Shown: piece after piece, positions 30,680-39,173 of the stretch
Layout: each line of letters begins with the position of its first letter
Position numbering within the stretch: the first letter of the stretch is position 1
DNA from: Geoglobus acetivorans
GTDB lineage: Archaea > Halobacteriota > Archaeoglobi > Archaeoglobales > Archaeoglobaceae
Assembly (NCBI RefSeq): GCF_000789255.1
Contig: NZ_CP009552.1
Coordinates: 496,001 to 560,000, forward strand
DNA: 64,000 bases
Reading direction: 5' to 3'
Notes under the pieces: model-generated
What the model saw: the letters and a program-made list of their open reading frames with translations, nothing else
What the model was told of the DNA's origin: nothing
Database searches by the model: none
Made by a program: the position numbers and the translations under genes

Positions 30680-32250
30680 AACGACACCTCCTTTTCAAGG
30701 GTGCATTTTTCAAGTCCGTGACAGATTCTTTCACCGAACGGACCTGCTCTGAATGCTTCAATATCCTTCACCGCCTCTTCAAGCTCTTTCTTTACGTCCT
30801 CCCCTCCGTAACCAAGGGACATCGCAGCATGCAGGCCCGCAATCCTGCCCTCCATGATGGCAGCAGTGGCTTCCTCTATACCGGCAACATCTCCCGCAAC
30901 GTAGATTCCCTCAACACTGGTTTCGTTGTATCTTGTTCTCAGGGGTACAAGCCCTCCAAGCTCTGGAACAAACTTCATCTGGGCCTTCACGTGATACAGA
31001 AGTTCGTGGGCCGGAGATAGGCCAACTGCGACACATATGAAGTCCACATCGAACTTCTTCTCTGTTCCCGGGACGGGTTGCCACCTGTCGTCGAGCTGTG
31101 CTACCACTGCACCCTCAACTTTCTTGTTTCCAACCGCCCTCACTATCGTGTGCCTGGTGTAAATCGGCACCCCAAGCCTTCTCACCTTTGCAGCATGGAC
31201 AAAGTACCCTCCAACTCTCGGCATCGCCTCGACTATTGCCGCAACATCCACCCCTGCCTGAAGAAGCTGGTATGTGAGAATTAGACCGACGTTTCCGGAA
31301 CCAATAATGAGGCCCCTTTCACCCGGTTTTATTCCGTAAACGTTCATGAGTGTCTGGACACCGCCAGCGCCATACACTCCGGGCAGATCATTGTTCTCGA
31401 AAATAAGCGTTCTTTCGTAAGCTCCCGTAGCTATAACGATTTTCTTTGCCTTTATTCTCAGCAGTTTTCTGTCCTTTTCCACAGCCGCAACTTCGTTACC
31501 ATACACGCCGAAAACCTTGGTTTCCTTTCTGACCTCCACGTTGTCGTAGCTCAGCAACTCCTCTTCAAGAATCTTGGCAATCTTTATGCCTCTCGTCCCG
31601 GCTCTTTCCTTAGCGCTGCCGAAGAACCTGTGGGTCTGTTTAACAAGCTGGCCCCCTAAGAATGGATTCTCATCCATTACGATTACTCTGGCACCGTATT
31701 TTCCGGCATGAATGGCGGCACTCATTCCACCGGGACCACCGCCTATGACTGCCACATCTGTTTCGATTACTTCATACTCTGCGTCAACGTCCGGAACAGA
31801 CTTGGGTGGGTTTCCAAAACCCGCAAGCTTTCTCATCTGCTTGGTTGCAAGCTCTCTGAGCTTGGCGGATCTGTTAAACTTCTTGTAATGGGACCCATGG
31901 GGAAATACTGTATCTATAATCTTGTCGAAAATTGCGAGAGCATCATTCTCGGCATCCGGAATGCTGTTCTGGGTTCTTATCTGCATGCCGTCCTTAACGT
32001 AAATCTTGCAGGTTCTGACGTTCGGCACGCCGTTAACTTCCATCATGCACTGGGAACATTTTCCGATAGCGCAGAAGAATCCCCTCGGCCTGTGAAATCT
32101 GAAGGATCTGCTGAAAACCCTTACACCGGCGGCGTAAAGAGCGGCAGCGACCGATTCACCTTCATATGCTTTTACCGGTTTTCCGTTGAAATAGATTGTA
32201 ACCTCCTTTCCCCTCTTAAAATCAACAATCGGGTGGGATTCGAGCCTCAT
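30676..32250 (-). CDS. Large subunit: [2Fe-2S] domain fused to FAD/NAD(P)H-type oxidoreductase (PdhA-like)
   Basis: A 524-residue protein. The N-terminal plant-type [2Fe-2S] domain uses C60, C65, C68 and C81. A two-dinucleotide oxidoreductase follows: FAD motif DVAVIGGGPGGMSAAIHAGKYG (about 173), NAD-type motif GLIIGSGNVGLILTYQLL (about 313), and the C-terminal GIYVAGDVAGIEEATAAIMEG. Fusion of these parts resembles HcnA-HcnB or the alpha subunit of sarcosine oxidase. It is the first gene of the operon, with a minus-strand TATA element at about 32288-32297. It probably passes electrons to an external carrier or NAD(P). Confidence 0.85.
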   Translation of the reverse strand: MRLESHPIVDFKRGKEVTIYFNGKPVKAYEGESVAAALYAAGVRVFSRSFRFHRPRGFFCAIGKCSQCMMEVNGVPNVRTCKIYVKDGMQIRTQNSIPDAENDALAIFDKIIDTVFPHGSHYKKFNRSAKLRELATKQMRKLAGFGNPPKSVPDVDAEYEVIETDVAVIGGGPGGMSAAIHAGKYGARVIVMDENPFLGGQLVKQTHRFFGSAKERAGTRGIKIAKILEEELLSYDNVEVRKETKVFGVYGNEVAAVEKDRKLLRIKAKKIVIATGAYERTLIFENNDLPGVYGAGGVQTLMNVYGIKPGERGLIIGSGNVGLILTYQLLQAGVDVAAIVEAMPRVGGYFVHAAKVRRLGVPIYTRHTIVRAVGNKKVEGAVVAQLDDRWQPVPGTEKKFDVDFICVAVGLSPAHELLYHVKAQMKFVPELGGLVPLRTRYNETSVEGIYVAGDVAGIEEATAAIMEGRIAGLHAAMSLGYGGEDVKKELEEAVKDIEAFRAGPFGERICHGLEKCTLEKEVSL

Positions 32251-32492
32251 TGTTTCACCTCACGTAAAATTATGACTTTTCGAGAACTGTTCTATATTTA
32301 ACCTTTCCGAAAAAAGGTTTTTAGAGTCTGATCAATTTTCCAGGAAAAATCATTTAGTTGACCGGGTACAGAGCCAGGTCACGCCTCGGTTTCAAAACAA
32401 TCGGCTGAAAACCTGCGGTCATATTAACTACGGTAATATTGACTGAGATAATAATTCGATAGGTTTATATAATACAGATTTCACCTCTCAGC
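32251..32492. promoter_or_regulatory. Divergent promoter region with a hairpin element and an AT dyad
   Basis: About 240 bases between two divergent operons. A minus-strand TTAAATATAG near 32288-32297 serves the dehydrogenase operon. A plus-strand GGTTTATATAATA near 32461-32473 serves the homocysteine gene. Between them GACCG (32360-32364) and CGGTC (32416-32420) enclose an inner stem GGTTTCA / TGAAAACC. A perfect 6-base dyad, ATATTA (32421-32426) and TAATAT (32434-32439), precedes the plus-strand TATA box by about 22 bases. No open frame is seen. Confidence 0.45.
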
Positions 32493-33974
32493 GTGAAAAC
32501 AGTCGATGAAATCAATCAGAAAATTGTTGAGGGTTCTGCAAGCGTTGTAACAGCAATTGAAATGAAAGAGATCGTTCAGGAACTTGGGCCAGAAAAAGCT
32601 GCAAAGGAAGTAGATGTGGTAACCACGGGAACATTCGGGGCAATGTGTTCTTCCGGAGTTTTCTTCAATTTCGGACATTCAGACCCTCCGATAAAAATGC
32701 AGAAAGTCTGGCTGAACGACGTTGAAGCCTACACCGGTGTTGCCGCTGTTGATGCATACCTCGGAGTTACCCAGCTTTCAGAGACTCTCGGGATGGAATA
32801 TGGCGGTGGCCACGTTATTGAGGATCTGCTTAGGGGTAAGGAAGTTGAGCTGAGAGCAACAGCTTACGGCACCGACTGCTATCCGAGAAAGGAAATTGTA
32901 ACCGAGATAAGCCTTGAGGATGTTAACCAGGCAATCATGGTCAACCCGAGAAACGCCTATCAGAGATACAGGGCGGCCACAAACTCTTCGGAGAGGATTC
33001 TCAGGACTTACATGGGTACGCTGCTTCCTGATTTTGGTAACGTTACCTATGCCGGCGTTGGTGAGCTTTCCCCCATGAACAACGATCCGGAATACAGGAC
33101 AATAGGTGTTGGCACGAGAATATTCCTCGGCGGTGCTAAGGGATACGTTACCGGCGAGGGGACGCAGCATGCACCTCCTTTCGGAACGCTTATGGTGCAG
33201 GGCAACCTGAAAGAGATGAGCGCCGAGTACATGAGGGCCGCCACATTTCCCGGCTATGGAACAACACTTTTTGTCGGCATGGGCATCCCGATACCGATCC
33301 TTGATGCGGATATGGCAAAAGCCACAGCAATACGTGATGAGGATATTGAAACCGTAATAATCGACTTTGGAGTTCCAAGAAGAGACAGACCTGTAATCAG
33401 AAAGGTAACCTACGCAGAGCTCAGGAGTGGAAAGGTTGAGATAAACGGGGAAGAAGTGAGGGTTTCGCCACTGTCAAGCTACCACATGGCGAGAAAGATT
33501 GCAGAAGAGCTGAAACTGATGATTGAAAAGGGAGAATTCCTGCTTTCATTGCCTGTGGAAAGGATACCGACAAAGGAAGTTTTCAAGCCAATGAGACAGA
33601 AAGAGATAAAGGTGGTCAAAAACGTGATGAGCACTCCCGCAATAACAGTGACTCCCGACACTTCAATAGCCGATGCCTCGAAAACACTCATTGAAAAGGG
33701 TATCAATCACCTTCCTGTCGTTGACTCATCCGGTAAGCTTGCGGGGATTGTTACAAGCTGGGATATCGCTAAAGCCGTTGCAGTGGGAAAATCGGGGCGT
33801 GTGGAGGAGATAATGACCAAGAAGGTAATCACGGCATCACCTGACGAGCCAGTGGAGGTTGCTGCCAGAAAAATGGAGTCGAAGAGAATTTCAGCACTGC
33901 CGGTGGTTGATGCCAGGGGCAGGGTCATAGGTATTGTCAGCAGCGAGGACCTCAGCAAGCTGCTTGCGAGGTGA
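32493..33974 (+). CDS. L-aspartate semialdehyde sulfurtransferase, DUF39-CBS subunit (homocysteine biosynthesis)
   Basis: A 493-residue protein. Residues 1-360 form the DUF39/COG1900 domain with two conserved cysteines, C52 (GAMCSSG) and C129 (GTDCYPR). Two CBS motifs follow (VMSTPAITVTPDTSIADAS and IMTKKVITASPDEPVEVAA). In Methanosarcina the homologue MA1821 converts aspartate semialdehyde plus sulfide-level sulfur to homocysteine, replacing O-acyl-homoserine sulfhydrylation. The CBS pair may sense adenine nucleotides or SAM (inference). The start is a GTG about 20 bases after a TATA box, so it is probably leaderless. Confidence 0.92.
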   Translation: MKTVDEINQKIVEGSASVVTAIEMKEIVQELGPEKAAKEVDVVTTGTFGAMCSSGVFFNFGHSDPPIKMQKVWLNDVEAYTGVAAVDAYLGVTQLSETLGMEYGGGHVIEDLLRGKEVELRATAYGTDCYPRKEIVTEISLEDVNQAIMVNPRNAYQRYRAATNSSERILRTYMGTLLPDFGNVTYAGVGELSPMNNDPEYRTIGVGTRIFLGGAKGYVTGEGTQHAPPFGTLMVQGNLKEMSAEYMRAATFPGYGTTLFVGMGIPIPILDADMAKATAIRDEDIETVIIDFGVPRRDRPVIRKVTYAELRSGKVEINGEEVRVSPLSSYHMARKIAEELKLMIEKGEFLLSLPVERIPTKEVFKPMRQKEIKVVKNVMSTPAITVTPDTSIADASKTLIEKGINHLPVVDSSGKLAGIVTSWDIAKAVAVGKSGRVEEIMTKKVITASPDEPVEVAARKMESKRISALPVVDARGRVIGIVSSEDLSKLLAR

Positions 33975-33979
33975 TTGTG

Positions 33980-34363
33980 ATGATGCTCGAGTTAATCTAT
34001 GATTCTGCGGCTGTAAAGGAGCCAGTACTTGTTCAGGTGGCTCTCGAAGAAAAGGTGCTGATGAACATCATTGAAGCTGAAGTTGGAGCAAGGGAGGGCA
34101 GGATAGTTATCGAGATTGATGATGCACTTGCTGAGAACATCATTTCGAGGTTTGAGGAACGGGGGGTTGAGGTTCGCAGACTTGTCAGAGGTATTGAAAA
34201 GAGCGACGCATGCGTCGATTGCGGAGCATGCATAAGTGTCTGCCCGGTCAATGTGTTTTACAAGGATTCGGATGAGAGAGTCATTGCAGAGTCAGAAAAA
34301 TGCGTGAGATGCAGGATATGCATAGGCGTATGCCCGCTAAAGGCTCTGAGTCTTCCAGAATGA
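33980..34363 (+). CDS. L-aspartate semialdehyde sulfurtransferase, NIL-ferredoxin subunit
   Basis: A 127-residue protein. The N-terminal NIL domain (LELIYDSAAVKEPVLVQVALEE) is joined to a ferredoxin with CVDCGACISVCP and CVRCRICIGVCP. It is the MA1822-type partner that supplies electrons, or the sulfur-handling cluster, for homocysteine formation. I used the ATG at 33980, spaced 4 bases after GGTGAT; GTG at 33971 is also in frame. The stop overlaps the next gene (ATGA at 34360). Confidence 0.9.
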   Translation: MMLELIYDSAAVKEPVLVQVALEEKVLMNIIEAEVGAREGRIVIEIDDALAENIISRFEERGVEVRRLVRGIEKSDACVDCGACISVCPVNVFYKDSDERVIAESEKCVRCRICIGVCPLKALSLPE

Positions 34364-35070
34364 ATTACAGGCGATATCGTTTCAGGTTCAAGCAGACCAT
34401 TACAACGATACTGGCAAGGGACGACGAAACGTACAGAAAAGCAGTAACGGGTATGATGTATGCGAGAGAGAAAATTGAGGAATACATCGCTCTGAATCCC
34501 ATTTTTTTAACGTCTCTCGAACCTCTCGAATGTCATGGGGACGTCGTGGAGAGGATGTGTGCCGCCTCGAGGATAGCGGGAGTTGGACCAATGGCGGCGG
34601 TTGCGGCGACAGTTGCCTGGTATGGTGTTGAACGGGCAAATTCTGACCTTATTGTGATAGACAATGGCGGAGACATAGTTATTAAAAATGACGAGAGCAT
34701 CACTATTGGCATCTATGCGGGAAACAGGACGTCCGTGGGATTTGAGATTGAGGGTAACGGGAAACTGAAGTCAGTATGCACGTCAAGCGGTAAAATTGGG
34801 CCGTCGATAAGCTTTGGGTTTGCTGATGCTGCAACCATCTTTTCCGACAATCCTGCGTTGGCTGATGCCTTTGCAACCGCACTTGGAAACCGGATAAAGG
34901 AAGACCACGGGAAAGAGGAGATAACTGAAGTTCTTGAAGAATTCTGGGAACATGCAAAAAAATACGTGGATGGCGCTCTGGTAATAAAGGATAATGTCCT
35001 TGCATACGTTGGAGAAATTCCAGAACTGAAAACGGTAAAAATAGAACCCGATCTGATCACCAGGGGGTAA
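34360..35070 (+). CDS. UPF0280 (COG2122, ApbE-like) homocysteine-pathway protein
   Basis: A 236-residue protein. It has AASRIAGVGPMAAVAATVAWYG, IVIDNGGDIVIKN and a TSSGKIGPSISFGFADAATIF segment, the ApbE-like fold of UPF0280. The same three-gene order (DUF39, NIL-ferredoxin, COG2122) is genetically linked to homocysteine synthesis in methanogens, where COG2122 influences sulfide-dependent growth. The ATG at 34360 overlaps the ferredoxin stop. Its enzymatic activity is not established. Confidence 0.85.
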   Translation: MNYRRYRFRFKQTITTILARDDETYRKAVTGMMYAREKIEEYIALNPIFLTSLEPLECHGDVVERMCAASRIAGVGPMAAVAATVAWYGVERANSDLIVIDNGGDIVIKNDESITIGIYAGNRTSVGFEIEGNGKLKSVCTSSGKIGPSISFGFADAATIFSDNPALADAFATALGNRIKEDHGKEEITEVLEEFWEHAKKYVDGALVIKDNVLAYVGEIPELKTVKIEPDLITRG

Positions 35071-35418
35071 TCAGATGTATTTCTGGAGAATTTCGACAAG
35101 CTCTTTTCTTCTGAATGGTTTTCCCAGAACCTCGTTGGCACCTGCATCCACAAGCTCTTCCTTTCTCTGTTCCGCGTAGGCCGTGAGTGCCACAATAATA
35201 ACCTGAGAATCGATTTTTCTGATCTCCTTTATGGCCTCCACCCCGTTAACAACGGGCATCATCAAGTCCATTATGACAAAATCCGGCCTGAATACCTTGA
35301 ATTTCTCAAGAGCCTCTCGCCCATCCCTTGCAGTTATTATTTTGAACCTACCGGAAAGCATTATTGTGAGAATCCCTCTGATGGCATTTTCGTCATCAAC
35401 TACAAGCACCGACTTCAT
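35071..35418 (-). CDS. Stand-alone response regulator receiver protein
   Basis: A 115-residue CheY-like receiver domain without an output domain. The acidic pair is D8-D9, the phosphoacceptor D51 (FVIMDLMMP), the switch threonine T79 and the lysine K100 (LGKPF). It would be phosphorylated by a histidine kinase, none of which lies in the window. Single-domain receivers often signal through protein contacts. The stop lies directly against the end of the convergent UPF0280 gene with no intergenic base. Confidence 0.92.
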   Translation of the reverse strand: MKSVLVVDDENAIRGILTIMLSGRFKIITARDGREALEKFKVFRPDFVIMDLMMPVVNGVEAIKEIRKIDSQVIIVALTAYAEQRKEELVDAGANEVLGKPFRRKELVEILQKYI

Positions 35419-35544
35419 CCGTTCACCTTTTCAGTACGATTTTAATATTTCCTGTCCCTGATAAGTATTTTTGTTTTGCTGTTGAAATATCTTGTGCAGT
35501 TTGATATGGGTAAAATGTGTATGTTGAGGGAAAAACTTATAATC

Positions 35545-35576
35545 TGTTGTTAAGAAAACACGGATCAGTAACAACA
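35545..35576. promoter_or_regulatory. Perfect inverted repeat (NikR-like operator candidate) before cbiMQO
   Basis: TGTTGTTA (35545-35552), a 16-base spacer, and TAACAACA (35569-35576). It begins just 3 bases after the TATA-like CTTATAA (35536-35542), so it spans the predicted transcription start of the transporter operon. Two 8-base arms separated by 16 bases resemble the geometry of NikR sites. A repressor bound here would shut off metal uptake. Which regulator binds is inference. Confidence 0.6.
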
Positions 35577-35597
35577 ATTAATTAAGGAGGTGGTTGG

Positions 35598-36482
35598 TTG
35601 CACATACCGGATGGGTTTCTGACACTGAACCTCGCACTGACGATGTGGGCGCTGACCATAGCCGTGCTGGGGTATTCAATCAAGAAGGTGAGGGAAAATG
35701 GAGTGAACACAGCTATGCTTGGAGTGATTTCAGCAGGAATTTTTGCGGCCCAGATGCTAAACTGGCCAATTCCCGGTGGAACCTCGGCACACTTTGTGGG
35801 AGGTGCGCTGGCCGGAATTCTTCTTGGGCCGTATGCGGGAAGCATAGCAATGGCCTCGGTTCTGATAATTCAGGCTCTGATTTACGGAGACGGCGGTCTG
35901 ATTGCACTTGGAGCAAATCTCTGGAATATGGCGGTCGTTAATGTTTTTGTGGGCTACTACCTGTACAGACTTCTGTCGAACACCAACAGAAATCTTGCTG
36001 CATTCGTGGCCGGATGGCTCGGCATAACTCTGGCCGCAGCTTTTGCCGGAATCGAACTCGGTCTGTCGTCGGATTTTAAGTACAACATCTTCATCACGAC
36101 ATCTGCCATGGGGTTGTGGCACGGCGTTCTGGGCATAATTGAGGGAATAATCACAGCAGGGATAGTCTCATACGTGCATTCAAGCAGATCAGACCTTGGA
36201 ACTGAGACGAAGGTCAGCAAGAAGGCGTTGACGGTCATTGCGTTGATGATACTCGTATCGCCAGTGTTTGCATATCTCGCCGAGCTTGTGAACTATTCGG
36301 AACCCCTCGAAAATGTTGCACATCAGCTCGGAATTGAGGAGAACCAGGAATACAGCGGCATCCTTCCGGACTACACTGTGCCGGGACTGAATGATTACCT
36401 CGGAACACTGATTTCGGGGCTGGTCGGAGTGAGTATATTTATATCTCTGGCGATGATGAGAAGACATGCATCTGCTGATTGA
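35598..36482 (+). CDS. cbiM: Cobalt/nickel ECF transporter substrate-binding protein CbiM (CbiMN fusion)
   Basis: A 294-residue membrane protein. It starts MHIPDGFLT; the N-terminal Met-His chelates the metal in CbiM/NikM. The start is TTG at 35598 after the strong ribosome site AAGGAGGTGG, and the family motif fixes this start exactly. About seven membrane segments are followed by a C-terminal extension (YSGILPDYTVPGLNDYLGTLISGLVGVSIFI) equivalent to CbiN. It is the S-component for Co2+ or Ni2+ uptake. Confidence 0.92.
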   Translation: MHIPDGFLTLNLALTMWALTIAVLGYSIKKVRENGVNTAMLGVISAGIFAAQMLNWPIPGGTSAHFVGGALAGILLGPYAGSIAMASVLIIQALIYGDGGLIALGANLWNMAVVNVFVGYYLYRLLSNTNRNLAAFVAGWLGITLAAAFAGIELGLSSDFKYNIFITTSAMGLWHGVLGIIEGIITAGIVSYVHSSRSDLGTETKVSKKALTVIALMILVSPVFAYLAELVNYSEPLENVAHQLGIEENQEYSGILPDYTVPGLNDYLGTLISGLVGVSIFISLAMMRRHASAD

Positions 36483-37197
36483 GAAAACACTCAAGCATGC
36501 AGCAGAATACTTTCAAAATTTTTTCATACATGAATACACAAGGAAGAGCTACCTTCACGAAGTCCATCCTGCTGTAAAGCTTGCCGGGACTGCCGTATTA
36601 ATCCTCCTCTCGATAACAACCTTTGATCCGAAAAAGCTGATGCTTACAATAGTCGCCATAATGCTGCTTGCATTTAACACCGGACTTAGCCTAAAGGAGC
36701 TGGTAAAGAGGAGTTATCTCTTCACAGTGTTCTCGTTTGTAATCGTACTTCCTGTATCGATCAGCGAACAGGATTTCCACTATGCCGTAATTTTTCCGCT
36801 GAGGGTGTTCTCCGCAATCCTTGCAATTCAGATGCTGATCATGACAACAAAGCTGAACGAAATCGTTTATGCAATGAAGAGGCTGAAGCTTCCTGACATG
36901 CTTTCCGACACGATCTGGCTGACGTACAGATACACCACGGTGATGTTCAGAGATTTGCTGAACATAATGCTTGCAAGGGAGGCGAGGAGACTGACGAAGA
37001 GCAACCACTCAGAAGTGCTGAAAAGAGGGGGAGAGATGCTCGGACTGTACTTCCTGAGGAGTTTTGAAAAAGCCGAAAAGATAGAAATGGCCATGAGAGT
37101 GAGGGGAAAACATGTGTCATTTACAAAAAGATATGATCCGGGTTACTTCTACCTTGCGTATCTTGCCGGGGTGAGTGCATGGTGGCTGATGCTGTGA
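36466..37197 (+). CDS. cbiQ: ECF transporter transmembrane protein CbiQ
   Basis: A 243-residue membrane protein with EVHPAVKLAGTAVLILLSI near the N-terminus and EARRLTKSNHSEVLKRGGEMLGLYFLRSFEKAEKIEMAMRVRG, the coupling-helix region of CbiQ/EcfT. It transmits ATPase movement to CbiM. Its ATG lies inside the end of cbiM (17-base overlap), and its own end overlaps cbiO by 19 bases. Confidence 0.9.
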   Translation: MHLLIEKTLKHAAEYFQNFFIHEYTRKSYLHEVHPAVKLAGTAVLILLSITTFDPKKLMLTIVAIMLLAFNTGLSLKELVKRSYLFTVFSFVIVLPVSISEQDFHYAVIFPLRVFSAILAIQMLIMTTKLNEIVYAMKRLKLPDMLSDTIWLTYRYTTVMFRDLLNIMLAREARRLTKSNHSEVLKRGGEMLGLYFLRSFEKAEKIEMAMRVRGKHVSFTKRYDPGYFYLAYLAGVSAWWLML

Positions 37198-37889
37198 TTG
37201 AAGCGAGGGATGTATCCTACACATATCCGGACGGGACCCTGGGATTCAACAGACTCTCTCTGACTATAAAAAGGGGAGAGAGAGTGGCAGTGCTCGGTCC
37301 GAACGGGTGTGGGAAGTCAACGCTGCTGATGGTCCTTTCAGGTTTGCTGAAGCCGGACACGGGAAAGGTCCTCTTTGAGGGCAGAGACATATTTGAGGAG
37401 ATGGAGACCCTCAGAAGAAAAATCGGATTTGTGTTCCAGGATCCCGATATTTTCCTTTTCAATCCTTCGGTCAGCGACGAGCTGAGCTATGCACTCTATC
37501 AGCTTGAACTTGATGAGGACGAGATAAGAAAAAGAATCGATGAGTTTGCGGGTATCTTTGATCTCGAAAAGATTATGGAAAAACCTCCTTTCAGACTGAG
37601 TGGTGGAGAGAAAAAGAGGGTGGAGATAGCGAGCGTTCTGATATACCGGCCTGAAATTCTTTTCCTGGATGAACCGACAGCCAACGTCGATGGGAAGACG
37701 AGGAGGAAAATGATAGAGATTCTTAAAAATTATGAAGGCACAATGATATTTTCAACCCACGAAATCGATCTCGTAGAAAGACTTGCAGAAAGAGTTGTGA
37801 TAATGGATCTGGGAAAGAAGATAGTTTACGATGGCACAAGGGATATTCTCGGAGATTCAGTCTTTCTGGAGGAAATAGGGATACTCTGA
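37179..37889 (+). CDS. cbiO: ECF transporter ATP-binding protein CbiO
   Basis: A 236-residue ABC ATPase. Walker A GPNGCGKST is residues 40-48, the Q-loop is FVFQDPD, the signature is RLSGGEKKR and Walker B is ILFLDEPTANVD, with the H-loop in STHEID. It powers uptake of the metal with CbiM and CbiQ. Only one ATPase gene is present, so a homodimer is expected. The 3' end overlaps the convergent truD gene by 33 bases. Confidence 0.93.
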   Translation: MVADAVIEARDVSYTYPDGTLGFNRLSLTIKRGERVAVLGPNGCGKSTLLMVLSGLLKPDTGKVLFEGRDIFEEMETLRRKIGFVFQDPDIFLFNPSVSDELSYALYQLELDEDEIRKRIDEFAGIFDLEKIMEKPPFRLSGGEKKRVEIASVLIYRPEILFLDEPTANVDGKTRRKMIEILKNYEGTMIFSTHEIDLVERLAERVVIMDLGKKIVYDGTRDILGDSVFLEEIGIL

Positions 37890-39173
37890 CTTCATGAATT
37901 CTCTGAGGAACGATGTTGCAAAACACCCCTTGGGCAGGAAAAACTCGAATATCAGTTTTGATTCACTGATGTCTATTTTCAGGTTCTCAAAGTCGAACGG
38001 GATCTCTGCAACCCTGTATGCGCCTCTGGATGAAAATTCCGGGTATTCGCCCCTGAAGTCTTCAAGCCTCACACCCTCGCTTTCGAGCAATTCTGCAAGT
38101 TTCTCCCCATGCCACCCCTCAGGCCGGGTTTCATACCCTGGAAGGGGAAGTGATAGGAAGGCGAACCCATTCTGCAGCAGGAAACTCACCCTCCTGATGT
38201 TGAACTCAGTAACCCTCGAAAACTCCTCTCTGTTCAGAACGAATCCATTCTCATTTTTCCGGTAATCTGCCCAGTCTCCGGTCTCCACCTCTCTAAGGCT
38301 TCCGAACTCTTCGATTCTGCTGGAAAGGAGATGGTTGAAGAGGTAGGACTGGTATGCGTGAACGAACATGAGCTTGAGGTTTTTCGGCAGGGATAGCAGT
38401 GCTTTAAGTTCACTGCCTGTTTCAATCAGCTTTTGGAGAAGTGATCGTTCATATACGAGGAATTTCGGCATCTCTCTGATTCCCACAGTTGGATCTCTTT
38501 CATTCCAGAGAGTCTCTCTTATTTTTCTCAGATCGTCCTCCTCAAGCTCTGATGGTTTCGCCACATAGGTCCAGAAAGCCTCCTCGTAATCCCTTTTGAT
38601 GATGTGCCTTCCGACCTCGTGAGTGATGAGTCTCATGGTTCCGAATCTCTGAAGGCCAAAGAAGTTCGGAATTCCCTTGCTCTGCAGCTCTTCTTTTATT
38701 TCTTCTATGCTGCTGGTGCTGTCCACATCGTCGATAACTATTCTGAACTCGTTTCCCGTAAGGTCCCCAAGTTTTACGGGCCTGTCAGAATATCCAACGA
38801 TTTCCACATCTGCATCTTTTATTTTCAGGCCCGATAGCCTTTCTACAATTTTTTCATCGGGTTTTGAGATGGAAAAATACTGCACGGTAAGGGCCTTTTT
38901 GTCCTTGGTTCCGGCGAATTCTATCCTCCTCCTGCTTATGTGAAGAATGTTGGACAGCACTCTCGCAAAATTCAGGGTATCCCAGTTTTTCTTCCTGACC
39001 TTTATGATCAGGTATCTGCCGTTCTCCCTGGTTTTTATGTTTACAATTTCCCTTACCTCAAAATTCTCTTCCCGCTCCTTTATCTTTCCTCCAGTGCCGG
39101 GAAGAGAAGTGATGTAACCCCTGATGCCTGCCAGTTCTTCAATCCTCTCCAAAGAAAGCGTCGAGCGTGACAT
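37857..39173 (-). CDS. truD: tRNA pseudouridine synthase TruD
   Basis: A 438-residue archaeal/eukaryotic-type TruD (Pus7). The catalytic aspartate lies in FAGTKDKKALTVQ near residue 92. NFFGLQRFGTMRLITHEVG, VHAYQSYLFNHLL and the LPLPGYET block are family motifs. It makes pseudouridine 13 in tRNA. The larger size against bacterial TruD reflects the family's inserted second domain. Its N-terminal region overlaps the 3' end of rfcL by 35 bases in another frame; there is no later ATG near the N-terminus. Confidence 0.93.
   Translation of the reverse strand: MSRSTLSLERIEELAGIRGYITSLPGTGGKIKEREENFEVREIVNIKTRENGRYLIIKVRKKNWDTLNFARVLSNILHISRRRIEFAGTKDKKALTVQYFSISKPDEKIVERLSGLKIKDADVEIVGYSDRPVKLGDLTGNEFRIVIDDVDSTSSIEEIKEELQSKGIPNFFGLQRFGTMRLITHEVGRHIIKRDYEEAFWTYVAKPSELEEDDLRKIRETLWNERDPTVGIREMPKFLVYERSLLQKLIETGSELKALLSLPKNLKLMFVHAYQSYLFNHLLSSRIEEFGSLREVETGDWADYRKNENGFVLNREEFSRVTEFNIRRVSFLLQNGFAFLSLPLPGYETRPEGWHGEKLAELLESEGVRLEDFRGEYPEFSSRGAYRVAEIPFDFENLKIDISESKLIFEFFLPKGCFATSFLREFMKSEYPYFLQKD

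Noticed and set aside
36450-36490. ATGATGA followed by CTGA, like half of a C/D box RNA
   Set aside because: Second box pair is missing and it spans the cbiM/cbiQ junction.
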